NCBI GenBank assembly: GCA_003024175.1
Contig: MDYQ01000121.1
Span: 297,524 to 361,523 of the forward strand
DNA: 64,000 nucleotides
Origin: Planoprotostelium fungivorum
Lineage: Eukaryota > Evosea > Variosea > Cavosteliida > Cavosteliaceae
Reading direction: 5' to 3'
Shown: positions 14,096 to 28,100 of the stretch, one piece after another
Layout of the letters: each line of letters opens with the position of its first letter
Position numbering within the stretch: the first letter of the stretch is position 1
The notes under the pieces: generated by a model
What the model was told of the DNA's origin: nothing
What the model saw: only the letters and a program-made list of their open reading frames with translations
Databases searched by the model: none
Made by a program: the position numbers and the translations under genes

Positions 14096-15940
14096 ATGGA
14101 TTACGGCCAATCACGAGATTTAGATGGCCCAACTTTGGGTGAGAAAATGATGATTCGACTTTAATCATCACTCCAATAGTGAAATCACACCCGCTGAATT
14201 TATCGTAGATGATTTGGTGTGTGAGGAGAAGGACATCGAAGAATACAAATGTCCCATTTGCATGCAAATTCTACAAAGCCCCAGACAATGTAAAAACGGT
14301 CATTTATATTGTGCTCTGTGCATCCAAAAGTCTTTGGATAAGAGAGCAGAATGTCCACAATGCAGAGTCCCACTCAATCTCTCCGAATTAGCCAAGTGGG
14401 CTCGTCACACATTGCGAGCGCTCACTCATCTCCAGATCTCTCGTCGCAGAGAAGCATCTGAGGGCTTTGAAAGTACATTGTAAATATTATCTTATGAGAG
14501 AAGAATCGAAGAAGCCCGCACACAATGCAGAGGTCAATTGGATAGTCGATCCAGAGGGTTGCCAAGAGGTCGATCATCATCACATCATCCCTCGATCTCC
14601 CTCACCTATCTTCTATACCTCATCATTATTCTCACATCTTTTTACCCTCATTCCTCTTTCACGCCTCCACCGAGTGTGATGAACTCACACATCACAGACC
14701 TTCACCCAAGAAGAAGCAGAGAGACACGAGTCGAAATGCGGTTACGCCCCCGATCTGTGCATGTTTGGTGCCAACTGCCGAGTGAGGTGACGCCCAATCA
14801 CATCCAACGGACGTCTCACACCACGAACAGGAAGATGACAGTAGAGGAGCACAGAGACGCTTGCCCTTATCGAACGATCACTTGTGATCACTGCAAGAAG
14901 GAGATCAAGTTGGTTTCACTCGAGGACCACAATGTCAAATGCCCCGAGATCGTCATTCATTGTGAGCTGTGCCAGGCGGAGATGAAGAGAGGCCACCTCA
15001 GAGAACACAGACGACAACAGTGTCCAGAGGAAGATATACCCTGCGCTTATTCAGAGCAAGGATGTGATGCACAGGTATTTCCTCATTCTGAACCTTATCC
15101 TCTTGTTCACCGTATCCATCTGCACCCACATCCCATCTCATCATCATGTTGAGATCCCATCATCATCTCACCATCAAAGGTGAAACGAAAACAAATGCCA
15201 AGACACATGGAAGAATCCGCAGCATCTCACCTCGCCCGAGTCAGCCAGCACTTGAGTCAACAACTCTTCCAGATGTCCGAAGACTTCAAACAATCCCTCA
15301 AAGCCAGAGACGACAAGATCCGCTCGTTAGAGAGAGCCCTGGCCGACCAGAGTGAGACCACCCTTCTATTCCCTCTCCCTCATTTTTTTTACAGATTTCG
15401 ACATCGATTGGAAGATGAAGAACTGGTCTTCTCTGAAGAAGAAGAGTTACCTCCAGAGCGGAGAATTCGAACTGGCCGGTCTCAAATGGTATTTTCCCGC
15501 CTTCCCGTCCCAATGTCAATTGAACCATTCAGGTACATGGGCATCTACCCAAACGGTGACCTGCCTGACGCCAGAGGCCACATCTCTCTCTTCCTCTTCT
15601 TGTCTTCGAATTGTAGAGGACAGAAGGTTGGCTTACGTTTCTCCCTTCGCATCATGAACCACCGCAATCCCAACACGAAGATCGTCCAGAACGGTGGGTC
15701 CCAAATCCGGTTCTATCTGACGTCCCAAAAGGGTTTCGCGCCAATTTTCCCCTGGTGGAACGGCCGGAGGAACAAGTGTCGAAGGGGTGGGGAGCGAAGA
15801 GGTTCACCCCGTGTGATGAGATCACGGAAGCCAACGGCTACCTGAAAGACGACCTTCTCTTCATCCAGGCATCCATCACCGTCTGTAACATCAGATGGGA
15901 GGTTGAGACGGCCAACACGTCCATTGTAGGATATTGGTAA
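14096..15940 (+). CDS. RING / TRAF-type zinc finger / MATH protein (DG17-like)
   Basis: Likely a ubiquitin ligase or signalling adaptor. Order: a short N-terminus (MDYGQSRDLDGPTLDDLVCE, joined across a 70-nt intron); a RING finger with CPICMQILQSPRQC, NGHLYCALC and CPQC (about 14250-14365); two or more TRAF-type zinc fingers (HRDACPYRTITCDHCKK, HCELCQAEMKRGHLREHRRQ); a coiled coil (ASHLARVSQHLSQQLFQMSE); and a C-terminal MATH domain (FELAGLKWY, MGIYPNGD, KVGLRFSLRIMNHRNP, GWGAKRFTPCDEI). It ends IVGYW and stop at 15938-15940. The layout is that of the large RING-TRAF family of social amoebae (Dictyostelium DG17) and animal TRAFs. Introns are 40-50 nt, and one contains TTTTCCCGCC. The start could instead be 13910. 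Confidence 0.88.
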
Positions 15941-16126
15941 TAAAGAAAAATGGGATATCTGTTGCGGGTAGGGCGTGTCTCTATAGATGGAGACATGCGC
16001 AGGCGATGTGACATGTGAGAACGTCAAGGTTACCGATCGAGCGCTCGTATCATTTGAAAACTCGTCGGGGCATAGAGAAGTTAGCGCGACAGCCTCTATA
16101 GGCTGTTTATTCGTTGACGTAGAGAT

Positions 16127-18967
16127 ATGACCAGCAAGGTGAGAACAGACGGTGGGCCATTTCTAATGTAACTTTAGAATGAGCCGAATCACCTCGAGGG
16201 TGCTGGTTCAACTGACAATCCGAGTTCTAATGCAATCCCCAAAGTATCTTCTTTAACTCCATCTGGGAAGGCCGATCTCGCCAAGGGGAGAAGAGCCAGT
16301 GCATTGTCCAATCATCCCCAACCTGAAACACTACTCAGTCGTTTGTCAAGGAGGAACAGTCTTTTGAACTCGAGTTCATCTAATGTGATGCCTATGCCGG
16401 TCGTGCTGGAAGATGCAGCCTCTAAGCGAAAGAGTGGAAGGTTTAGCCCCAACCATTTCGTTCGCAGGGCAAGCGTCAACTTCTCATTGTCGAAGGATAA
16501 AGACGAGGTAGCTGCGCTCGAACAATTGAAAGCGGCAGCCCAGAGGAGGAGTTCGATGGTACCTGTATCAGAAACCAAGGTGATTGAGGCCACTCCACCG
16601 CCACCGATCAAGGAGGTATCATCCTCCAGTGATGAATCATCGAGTTCAGATTCGGACGGTGAAGACAGTAGAGACGAATGCAAACTGATTGAATAATAGA
16701 CGATGAAGATGACAGCGACACCGATACAGAGTCGGTTGGCTCAAAACTCAGTATCGGCGTCAAACTGAAGCAAGAGAGGAAGAAGAGAAAAGAAGCCAAT
16801 AACATCATCATGAAACTCTTAAGACAGGTGCGATGCTTGTCCAATGTCTTCGAGATAACGATGCGAAGGTGTCAGAATACAAGAAAGTCATCGAACACGA
16901 AAAAGCAGAGTTAGAGACTGTCTATTTCAACAAACGAAGGCAATGGTTAACGGAGGCAGCTGATTACCAGAACGAGATTCGCACTCTTGGAGAAGAAAAC
17001 GAACAACTGAAAGAGAAGATGGATGTGTGTCCATCGTCACATCATCGTCATCTGACCATCTCTTACAGGCGATGGAAGATGAAAATTCGAAGAGAGGGAA
17101 AGAGACGATCAACGATCTCCAAACTCTCATCAAAGAGTTGGCCATGATCGAAGAGTCGAACGAGATCATGGCGAAGCAGTTAGAATCAAAGGACGATACC
17201 ATTCGAAAATTGAGAGAGCAGGTGTGTCCATCACTGACACCATCAGCTTCTAAAATTTCTTTACAGATCGAGCAGAACAAGCAGAAGATAGAAGAGCTGC
17301 AGGGAGATAAAGACAGAATTCCAACGCCACGTGATCGATCACCAACAGCGACCACGGACGAGACTCTATCTCTTCGTGATGACCTCGAGAAAGAGAAACA
17401 GAAGACGAGACAAGTGAGGCGACACGCCTCATCATCCGATCTGACGGACGATGAAGGTGTCCCTGTTGGTGTCGCAGTTGCATCTCCTCCTCAACGACCA
17501 AGTTTCAGACACGAACGATCACCACAAACGTCTGCTGAACGATATCTACCAAGAGAAGGAATCTCATCGATCGACCCTGCAGCTATTAGAAGAAGAGAGG
17601 AAGAAGAGGGATTTGGACCGACAGAGGATAAGAGAGCTGGTGCAATCACAAGCGACCACACTGCATTCTTTGGAACAAGAGAGACAGAGAAGAGACGTTC
17701 TGACGCGACATCACTACGAGCAGAAGAACACAGGGTGAGCACGCGTGCGTCATCATCATGCGATCTGTTCTGATGGATCACATCTTAACTCGTTCAGAAT
17801 CCATGCTGGAGGCGAAGAGTTCATCAAACCTGTTTTTAGAATGCACAAGAGGAGAGCCCTGTCAGAAGACGATACGGCTTTGTCACTGTCTCTGAAGCGT
17901 TACTCTGACTTCATGATGGACGATGAGGTGAAGGCGAAAGAGTACGAAGAGGACTTCAAACTGCTTTCTCAACAGATCGCATCCGATGTCATAGAAGAAC
18001 GAGACTCACCAGAGCCAACCGTCTCGGAGATGGTGAGCGTCTAATCATCGAGATCGTGACGATGATGATGCACGGCTGACGAAGATGAACAGAGAAACCC
18101 TCGTCTGTGGAGGAGTGGAACAAATCCTGCGATCTACATACCCGCATTGCACAGGAGTGAGGGAGACATATTCAATCGTACAGTCAGCGAGTCGAGACCT
18201 CGAGGTAGACCATCATCACACGATCATTGACATCGCCAACGTCATCACATCATCTTCACCACGTCTATATCCCACGATGACGCGTTGTAGAACCACAGAT
18301 GGATCTATCTCCAAGAGAAGTCATCAAGGCTAACATGGACCGAATTGTACAGCAAGCGGGGATCACAAAGGCCGCAGAGAAGAAGGAGAAACAAGAAAAG
18401 AAGGAGAAGAAAGAGAAGAAGCGACAGCAGAAACAAGAGAAGGAGAAGAAGAAGAGGGAAGCAGAGCTCATCAAGAGAGAAAGAGAAATGGAAGCGAGAC
18501 GTCTCAAGGACATCCGCAAGACGAGAAGTACAGAGGACGACAGCTTGAGCTACACCTCCGGATCCAGCGGCGGCAACAGCCGAGAAGTTTCAAGAAAGAA
18601 TTCGCTCTTGAGAATATTTAAGAGGGTACCCTCTCACAACGACGTCGAGTCTGAACCGACTTCTCCTTCAACTAGTCGACCGCCCAGCCGCCTGGGAAAA
18701 CATTTGTCGTTACCACAGACATCATCGCAGATCGTCGAGCAGGTCCGTGAAGCTCTCAGCGCAGACTCGTTAGAGGAAGTCCCAGAGGAAATAAGGAATA
18801 CCGTGCAAGAGACGACGGAAGACGAGCCGAACCTCTTGAGTCTGAACGAGGCCGTGCAGCTGAAGAGGAATTTTGGAGGAACGGCGAGCGCAGGCGGCAC
18901 GTTGAGAAAGAAGAGGACCAGTAGTTTCTTTACCACCACTCGAAGCAAGTCTGGCGGCATCCACTGA
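16127..18967 (+). CDS. coiled-coil, Ser/Lys-rich protein of unknown function
   Basis: ATG at 16127 gives MTSK, then an intron and NEPNHLEGAGSTDNPS in frame. The N-terminal third is Ser-rich with basic RRxS-type sites (GRRASALSN, FVRRASVNFSLS), typical of kinase targets, followed by an acidic Ser/Asp patch. The middle (16860-17740) is a heptad-rich coiled coil. The C-terminal third contains a Lys/Glu charged helix (18370-18510) and a basic, Ser-rich tail ending TTTRSKSGGIH, stop 18965-18967. I recognise no domain; a short segment (RMHKRRALSEDDTALSLSL) might belong to a folded module. It could be a cytoskeletal or membrane-trafficking scaffold, but that is speculation. Stops are convergent with the GH125 gene, 25 bp apart. 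Confidence 0.7.
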
Positions 18968-18992
18968 TAGTAAAGAAAGGGAGAAAATGATT

Positions 18993-20769
18993 TTATTGTT
19001 TGAAGATGAGGTCGGGGTGTTCTGTGGCGAGTTGTAGAATGAGCTGGCCATAGAGCCCGTTGACCCAGGCGAACCAAGGACGAGTGAATTGGGTGGGATC
19101 GTTGACGTTGAAACTCTCGTGCATGAAGCCCGTGTCAGCCGTCGTGTCTTTCAATGTGTCCAACACTTGAGAAATCTCCGCCCTGCGGGAGATGAGATGA
19201 TGAACATCAATATCAACCATCTCTATTTATCATAGATGTGAGACGCTCATGACGACGATCGTGATGATGATTGTGAAATCATCGTGATCATGGTCACGAT
19301 GATGATCTCACTTGTCATCTGTTGTCATGGCTTTGATGATGAGACTCATGGGCCATACGTAATTGATACCCACGTGCGGACCTCCCACTCCCGCCGCCGC
19401 GCTACCGTTGAAAAAGTACGGGTTGTAGTTGGACAGCACAAACTCTCTCGTGCGGAGGTATAGAGGATCGTCCTTCTTCATGTACTCCATGTAAGGCAGA
19501 GCCAACAGACTCGGCACGTTCGCATCATCCATGACATTGTACCCTCCGAAGCCATTCACCTCATACGCGATGATCTGATCGTATCATCAGAAGGTTCGAT
19601 CGATGATCAAATCAGCTGATTGTGATCATGATCGCATGAGCTTCACACCTGACCGTATACGGGATGATTCACGATGGCGTGTTCCTCTATGGCCAATCTG
19701 ACTTCCTTTGCCAATAGTACGCAGTCCTTGTATAATTCGGTCTCGTTGTCTAAAGTTCTGATGATCTTGGCGACATTCATGAGCTCTACGGTCAACATGG
19801 CGTTGGCAGGGACGAGATAAGGGAAGAGAGTTGCATCATCGGATGGACGGAAGGCAGACTTGACGAGGCCGCAGCGACGGACTGGAGTGGATAGACCACC
19901 CGAGAAGAGGGTCTCGGTGGAGGTCGTCGTCTGTCGGCTGAAGAGATAGTCTAATGGAAAATGAGATGAGATGTGATATGATGGATGGACGAACCTTCGT
20001 CGCCGAGGGCTTCGAGAGTACCTCTCTGTTGGAGTCTGCAAGTGCGAATGACGGTCTGTGATGTGTCATTATCGTATCACATCAACACATGTTCTCACTC
20101 GAATGGCGTCGATCCACTGGCTCGATTTGAAGTAAGAATCGTCTCCGGTCTGTTCGAAATAGACACGAGAGAGTTTAAGAAATGATACGAGGGAGTCCAG
20201 CTCGTACTTGGACTCATGAACGAGAGGTGGAGGAGTCGGTTTCACTTGATCGTCTCGACTCTCAACTTGGGTGGCGTTGAAATTGAAGGCATTGGCGTAA
20301 GGGTCCTAAAGAGGTGTGAATGATAATGGGAGGTGATACAAGGCACCAGGTTGATGAAATAGGCTTGGGTGTGGATAGCTCCCAAGAACAGCTTCTGCAG
20401 TCTGACGTCGCTCTTCATAAGACCCACGTATGGCATCAATTGGTTCATCGAATCTCTCAACCACATGGCAGTGATGTCACCTGCTACGTTCAGACATTCT
20501 ACGATGATAGAAGATTCACCTGTGATGACAAAAGATGTTGGGAATGGCTGACTATCATTGAAGTAATCCACGGTAGTATCTAACGTGTTCGGGAAACAGT
20601 TCGAGAAGAGAGTGGCGAGGTCTTCGTCTTGCATCTTCTCCTGATACTGCGCGATGAGATCTTCGACCACATTGGAAGTAAACTTCCTCTGATCGACAGG
20701 TGGTCTGGCCTTTGGAAGAAGGGACAATGAAGATGCAACGAGCAGACACAGAAAGAAGGTCCTCTGCAT
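18993..20769 (-). CDS. GH125 exo-alpha-1,6-mannosidase-like, secreted
   Basis: ATG at 20769, with a signal peptide (RTFFLCLLVASSLSLL). Family marks: LFSNCFPNTLDTTVDYF, SFVITGESS, GDITAMWLRDSMNQLMPYVG (WLRDS carries the presumed acidic catalytic residue), AQAYFINLVP-like text, MLTVELMNVAKI, GFGGYNVMDDANVPSLLALP, GGPHVGINYVWPMSLI, and near the C-terminus MHESFNVNDPTQFTRPWFAW with the conserved HESF. This is the GH125 (formerly DUF1237) pattern of metal-independent exo-alpha-1,6-mannosidases. Stop TAA is at 18993-18995. About six introns; one (19251-19320) is a run of GATGAT/ATCATC permutations. The signal peptide suggests a lysosomal or secreted enzyme that degrades mannans or N-glycans, for example from fungal prey. 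The role is inferred; the family is firm. Confidence 0.85.
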
Positions 20770-20995
20770 CTTTGAACGATTTCTTGTCCTGACGTTTACT
20801 GTCCATCCATTACAAATGGCCGCGTTGTATATCTTGTCATTTTACTCGTTTATCCATGTTTGAGTGTGATCCTCTGATGTCTGAGCGAATGAGAACGAGA
20901 TGAGATGAAATAAAGGAATGTCTAACACCATCATGCAAACATCACTCGACACGGTCTTCAATCATACACCATCGAACATCATCCATCGAACGTCT

Positions 20996-23900
20996 TTAAT
21001 AGTATTCATCGTCCGAATCCTCTCCATAATATTCATCGTCATAGTAGTCGTCCTCGTCCTCATCATCACTGTAGAGAAATCCATCTTCATCGTCCTCATC
21101 CTCTTCATCTTCGTCTCCAAAACCGAAGCCGTTACCTCCACACTCACAATCTGGATCCGAACACGTCAATTTGATCACTTTCCTTCTCATCCTATCATCA
21201 TCGACCGATGAGACAGAAGGTGTGCTCGTGATCTCATCTTCCTTCGCATCCTCTCTCGTTTTTCCCGCGGCGGCTGGGGCTGGGTCAGAGGGGGGAGGCA
21301 CGAAATTTTGTGCCGCTCACGATGAGGTAGACGATCGACGAGGAACAAGTAGTCCTCTTGAAGAGGTGGCAGGGGCTGGAAGCTGCCGGTTAAGAGGTGA
21401 CCCTCTTGACTTCCAGGGTCGTCCTCTTTCCATACGCTGTTCCAATCGGCTTCGTTCTTCACGTTCAGCTCTGCGATGGACGCGGACATAAAAATGCGAT
21501 TGCGAATGCGATCCGGGTCCCAGTCCGCCGGGACGTTCCAACCGTAATCGCCGTACTTGAAATCTTCTCGCTGGAATCCGGTCAACTACAACGAGACAGT
21601 GACGTCACACACTCGGACTGAATCGTTCGTCTTTCGGAGTCCTCTCCTCGTCCGAAAGTTCTGAGGGAGAGAAGGACCTTTGCCCCAATCGAGAGACAAG
21701 AGATAACCCAATCCCTTATTCAATTTCTTCGTGTAGATCTCTGGGTTGATCTATCGAGCGTAAGGAGATCGATCTATATAGAGGACAGTCTTATTTCTTA
21801 TTCTCTCTTCATCTGACGTTGGTGCTTTTGTGAAGGGGAAGGATGGATAAAAGTGATATTCATATTCGTTGTAGATGGATGGGATATCGATGTGCGTTGT
21901 AGATGAATGGGATATCACGTGATCACCTGGTCCCGCGTGAAGCCACTGGTCATAACTCCAAATCCTCTCAGTGCATACTTGTACAACCTCGATTCGTACG
22001 TTGTAGATCGTCGGGTCCAATTGATGAGGTTGTATCCTTTGTTCAACGCCCTCTGTGCTCTCTGTGTGGCGTACACTTTCTCTCCATCGTAACCGACGCA
22101 GCAGCAATCTACATCGAAGCCCAATAGAATTTCGGCGGGAGATTTGTACAGACGTAGGATGATCTACAGACGTTGAGAAATGAATGAGAAATGAAAGAGA
22201 TGAAATGAGATGAAATGAGAAATGAATGCGATGAAATGAGGGAAGAGAAAGGGAAATCACTTGAATGTGTGGTAGAGGCCACGGACGTGAGATAGTGATA
22301 CTGTATTTCGAATGGAAGATGAAGAGCTTTTTCTCGTAATCGGGTCCAAAATTTTCGCAGACGACCTGATCGATGTAAGTGAGAGACGATCATCATGATC
22401 ATGACACGATTGTCCATCGGTCATCGTCAGCTCATCATCATCTTCTCACCTCCGCAATTCTTCTCGCCTTCTTGTTCGCTTCTTCCACCTTCAGTCCATA
22501 AACAAACAAATCGATGTCTGACCCCGGATCCATCGACATGGTATCTGAACTGAGTGCACCCAGGACAGAACCACCAGCAAGAAAGACGTTCTTCCAATCT
22601 AGACCTCTGAATGTGTCCCCCGTCAGAGCTTTCATCCTCTCTTGAAAGACGTCAAGTGTCACGATGGAAGGCACATTGGCACTTGAATTGTGTGAAATGG
22701 CTCTGTCGTCTCGCATAAAGTGTCGGAATAAGAGGACGCATTTTCGCTGCGTTGTAGATGAGAAGAATCTGGGAAAATTCTCTCACTTCTTCGAGGTTGA
22801 GGGGGGAGCGTCGAAATTCGGAAGGGTGTTGGTATACGTCGATGAGGTCTAAAAATAGATCGTCTAGCTTGTGATTCTGACGATCTGATACAAACAGCCT
22901 TCTCATTGAATTTTCCACCTCAATCATCTCCCTCTGGTCACGCCTGCACACGTCAGCACGACATCGTATGCGATATCATTTTGATCGGATTTTTTGAATT
23001 ACGTACGTCAAACCCTCCTCCCTCTCCTGCTGTGGAAATTCCGTGGAAATTCCATGGAATTCACGATCCCTCGACAGATCCATCCCCAGGAATAATCCGA
23101 TCGTCCTCTCGTCTGCCAGATAGAAAGGTAATTGGGCCAGAGTCTTGTACGCTCTCAGTCGAGGCAGTCTGTGGTCCACCATGTGCAGAAACGGGTGAAA
23201 GAGGAAGTAGATGACACTGTTGACTTCCCGTACGGCGGCGTGGGTGAACTTGCCTTGTCTTCCGTATTTCGACATGTGCAGGGCGAGGAAGTTACGCTCT
23301 CGGTTGGAATTCGATTCGAGGAGGGGAACGAATGGGACACCTGCATGATTTGAGATTCTACAACGAGCGGTGATGGATGGCATGAGATGAAGAGAGGAGA
23401 AGATCACCCTTCAAATACGGTTGATGCTGTTGTACACTGCTTTTGTAATGTGGTACCAAGCTGTTCCGATTCAATTTCCCGCCATTTCTCTCCTCTCACC
23501 TCATCACTTTCTTCAGAATCTCCTTCCTGTGAACTACTCCATCCTCTTCGCCCACGACATCACTCAGTAATTGGTCCAACAACCACCTCTCCTTTGAATT
23601 GGGACCGTCAGCGACGATCAAACCGGATCGTACCAATTGTACGGCATCCTCAGAAGAGCAGCAGCGATCCAGATTGAATCCGGGAGCGAAGGAGGCTCCT
23701 TGAGAGAACCATCGAGTGAGGAAGAGGACACGATGACGGCGGGGGAGGAGACGTAGGGAGAAGAGTACCTGGGAGGGTCAGGAGTGGCGGGTTGTAGATC
23801 GAATCGTACCGGAATGGCCTGGCAGAGAGTGGAGGTGAAGGTCTTCCAAGCGTCGAGTACCTTTTTGGGTGAGACGATCACACGAGATGATGATCGATGT

Positions 23901-25005
23901 GTTGATGATCTCGATGACGATGATGTTGATGTGGATGGTGATCAAGCGACGGATGACCGAAGACATGAAGTGAACGACGAACCTGCTGCTCTCGTGGACT
24001 ATCGACAGATTGGCCCTCAGGTAGTATGAGAATGGGAGGCGATTCCTTCTTGATCGATAGCTCGCGGATCGACCTGATTTCCTTCAGAGATGACTTCATC
24101 CACGATCGCTCACCATCGATCCAGTGGTTTGCATTCTTTCAATCGCTCGGTTAATGCATTTAGGTCCTACGAGAGGTAAGAAAGAGTTGAGAGATGATGG
24201 TGTCAATCACTTGTATGAGTTGATCGTGATCGTTGAAGCGTTCGTTTTGTAAGATGCCATTTCGACTGAAGAGGGGCTCTAAATCGAAAATCTTTTTTGT
24301 TCCACCCAGTGGAACAGCTTTCTTACCGATCTGATGAAACATCAACCCCGTGCTTCGATGATCGATCTCACTCTCAACTTCCTGACTCTCTTGCCCTTCC
24401 ACGGCTCCATGATCTGGGTTCTAGAGCCAAAGATCTGAGTGCAACGTAAATCTTCTCTCTCAAGGGCGATACACTTGAGTTCGTCTTTGTATAGAGCTGG
24501 ATCTTCTAATATGTCGGTGTTGCCTCGGGGGTATCCAATGTTTGCCTTGAGAGTCTGCAGTTCTGGCAGGGCCGTGATGAACCATTTGACCTGAATGATA
24601 TTAATCGTATAGAAGGGATCGTTGAATGTTCACCTGTGTGACGCTGATTGTGAGCTCACTGCTGAGGAACAGTGATCTCAGCTGTGGAAATCGTATGACG
24701 AATTGAAGGTGTGAGAAGGCCCAATATCGAGATTGTGCGTGGGAGATGCGTAGTGCTCGTACGTTCTCTCTGATGTATGGACAATTACTGAAGGAATCGA
24801 GTAGGTAGAGTGTGAGAAATTCATCACTCAAATGAAGAGATATGTCCAATTCGATGGCTTGCCAGACCGTCGCAGACTGATACAGTGCATCTTTCCATGA
24901 TCTACAGACCAAAGCGATGGAAAGGATATTTTTTGTATCTACCACGTTTGGTAGGATGTTTTCGATCAAGATGTGAGCATACTGCCCACCCCATGATATT
25001 GACAT
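20996..25005 (-). CDS. F-box protein joined to a nucleotidyltransferase-like conserved domain (one or two genes)
   Basis: N-terminal part from ATG 25005: an F-box (NILPNVVDTKNILSIALVCR, SWKDALY), predicted to bind Skp1. It is followed by LRR-like text (PQLRSLFLSS) and a chain of exons I could join in frame (MEPWKGKRVRKLR to IGKKAVPLGGTKK; DLNALTERLKECKPLDRW). The C-terminal part has a pol-beta nucleotidyltransferase-like signature: NVFLAGGSVLGAL then GSDIDLFVYGL (GGS...DxD), followed by ITISRPWPLPHIQVI, LRLYKSPAEILLGFDVDCCC, VGYDGEKVYATQRAQRALN and YALRGFGV. This block is shared with many fungal and protist ankyrin-type proteins of unknown role. It ends in a very acidic Asp/Glu/Tyr tail; stop 20996-20998. 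The link between the halves around 23.4-23.9 kb is the weak point, so a second gene could start there. It is divergent from coronin-7, 120 bp apart. Confidence 0.6.
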
Positions 25006-25125
25006 GGTCCAAAATTTGGAATTTCTCTACTGTGACATTTGGTAAGGTGTAGAAGTCATTGTAGATGATCTTGTGCACACAGCAAGGGCATTTTTTTCGG
25101 GTCAGAGGACAGAAGAACGTGAAGC

Positions 25126-28100
25126 ATGGCCTTTCGTAACGCCTCTAAATTTCGTCACACAGTCGGTTCTATCACTAAGAGAGTACGTCACTTCATTCCC
25201 ATCATGAATCTCATTAATCGTGCCCCTGACACTTCATTGCAGGAACAATGGTTCCCTGATCTGAAACCTACCACCTCCAGCGATTATAATTCCATCACTG
25301 CATCGGGTGCATACCTTGCATTCTCAACCGCAGCCACAGGTGCCATCGGTCTCTTAGACCTGAGCGCCCCTGGCAAGAGATCTGGCGAGGTGACCCTCAT
25401 TTACAAAACCTGGCATTTTACATCATAACAATGCAACTCGGTTTATCGCACCACCCTCTCCACAGAATAACTCATCAAAAACTAGATCCCACTCATTCAC
25501 GCCCACTCTGCCGACGTGACAGATATGAGTTTCTCCCCATTTTCAGATCACCTTCTGGCCACCACCTCCGACGACACCACCGTAAAGCTCTGGGAGATCC
25601 CTCAAAACGCATCCGCGAACATCTCATCCTCTAAATTGTCTCTGTCGGGTCACAAGAGGAGAGTCGAATGTCTTCGGTTCCATCACAGTGTCTCAAATCT
25701 TCTGGCCACTGGATCGGGTGACAAGACCGTGAAGATCTGGGATCTCGAAGCCGGAAAAGAAGCCATCAGCCTCGACGGTGACCGTCCATCATCTTCCACG
25801 TCGATCTGATGTTCGTGTCAGGTCTGCACGATGACATCGTTCACTCCATCTCTTGGAGTTGGGGTGGTGATTTACTCGCCACATCATCGAAAGATGGAAA
25901 GATCCGCATCATCGACCCCCGCTCGAAGACCGTCGTGCAAGTGAGCCCCCATCCATCTTCTTTTGAACTGACCCGTTGTAGTCTGGCGACGGCCACAAGG
26001 GAGTCAAGGCCAGCCGAATCCAGTGGTTGGGTAACACCGGTCGCATAGCAACCACTGGTTTCAGCAAGACGAGAGAGAGACAGTTTGGCATTCACGATTC
26101 GAACAATCTGACGAAGCCCATCTACTTTACCACTTTGGACAACTCTACGGGCATCCTCGATCTCATCTATGATCCAGACACCCAGATCCTCGTTTTGGCG
26201 GGAAAAGGTGAGCGTAAGTAGCGTACGTACGTACCGACCGTCTCAGGTGACTCGAGCGTCAAGTTGTACGAGATCAACGACAGTGGATTAGCAAAGGAAT
26301 CTTTCCAAGAATTAACCACGGTCACATCTACAGATCCACAGAAAACAGTCACGAGCGTTCCAAAGAGAAATTTGGACCTCATGAACACCGAAGTATTACG
26401 TCTCGTCAGGGTGAAATTTCGATGAAAACTCGCGAGATTTACTGATGAGTGACAGCTCACAAATAATGCTGCCGTGCCGGTTACGTACACGGTTCCCAGG
26501 AAATCGAAGGCGGAATTCCAGGAAGATCTGTACCCTCCCTCTCCTTCCACGGAGCCCGCTCAGAATGTACAAGAGTGGATTGGCGGGAACACCCTCCCCC
26601 CCGTACTCGTGCAGCTGAAGCCCTCTTCGAACCCCAACGCCTGGTGGAAAGAAGAATCAAAGAAGGAAGAGAAGAAGGAAGAGGTGAAGCCGTCAGCTGC
26701 CTCACCCGCCTCGGTGCGTTCAGACAAATTTCCGTGAAATTTGACGGAAATTTCAGAGCTCTCCCGCTGTTGTACGCAGTGCGTACAACTCCAACTTGGG
26801 AGGGGCCTCACCTAAGACGAGCCACTTGCAGTCTCCCTCTGCATCTTCTCCTTCTTCGACGAGAGGGTATTGATTTCGTTTTATTCTTCATCTACAACGC
26901 TCACTCTTATCAGATCCTTCTCCCTCAGCGGAAACTCCGACGACTCGAACAAGGTCCAGGTGAGAAGATTTCCACGAAAACGACATTTTGTTCTATTTTA
27001 TTTCGTTTTAATCTCTATCAGATCGTTCGCTACAGCAAGTACCGTCACATCGGAGTGAAGGGAACCAAGCCGGAAGCTTGTTACACCAACTTACAGACAA
27101 ACTTATCCGCCCCTCACTCTTCCTTCCTCAAAGCCAACCCCAAGTACTTTGTCGTACCCTGGAGAGGTACTGGAGGCCAGGTGAGAGATTCCCACGAGTT
27201 CTCCACGACTTTTCTCACTCAATTCCAGGTCGGTGTCATACCATTTGCAAAGCAGGGTAGACAACCCGACAAAGTGGGCTGTGTCGAGTGTGGCTCTGAA
27301 TGCCTCGATTTCGATTTCAACCCATTCAACGACGACATTTTAGCCACCGTGAATGAGGCCGCTCACCTTCAGATATGGAAGATCCCCGAGGGAGGCTACA
27401 AGACGGTCGAGCGTACTCCCAATTCCGTTCTCAAGGGTGAAATCTCGCGGAAAAGGCGGGAAAATTGAGGGATTGTACAGGTCATCAGAGGAGGGTAACG
27501 AGCGTCGATTTCCATCCTCTGGCTGAGAACGTGGCGGCCACGAGCAGCTCTGACTTCACCGTGAGACTGTGGGACATCACCCAGGAATCGGAGAAATCGA
27601 AGGTGGGGGAGGCCGTTCCCGCCATTTTTTCCCGCCAAATCTGACACGGTCATCAGGTGGAAGACCACGAAGATGCCATCTTGTCTGTTGGATGGAACTA
27701 TGATGGTAGCCAGATGATCACGTCTTGCAAAGACAAGAAACTCAGAATCTGGGACCCTCGCAGCGGCAAGCTCATCACGGTCAGTCTACAACGTTGTAGA
27801 TGACGATCTGAAATCTCACAGAAATTCGAAGCCCACGACGGAGCCAAGGGTTTCAAGTCCGTGTGGTTGGGAGAGCGCCAGCAGATCCTCACCGTAGGCC
27901 ACAGCAAGGGCAGCATGAGACAGGTCTCCCTGTGGGACGTGAAGAATACGAACACACCTCTCCACACCTTCGATGTAGACCAAGGTGCCGGTATCATGAC
28001 CCCCACCTTCGACCCCGACACCGGCGTCCTCTACTTGTCTGGCAAGGTGATTCTTCCGTTCTTCCGGTCCGTTCACCGAACCGACACGTCACCAGGGAGA

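Noticed and set aside
20962-21147. Met/Thr/Arg-rich frame opposite the acidic tail of the F-box gene
   Set aside because: A frame-shifted reading of the repetitive GAT/GAC codons that encode the acidic tail.
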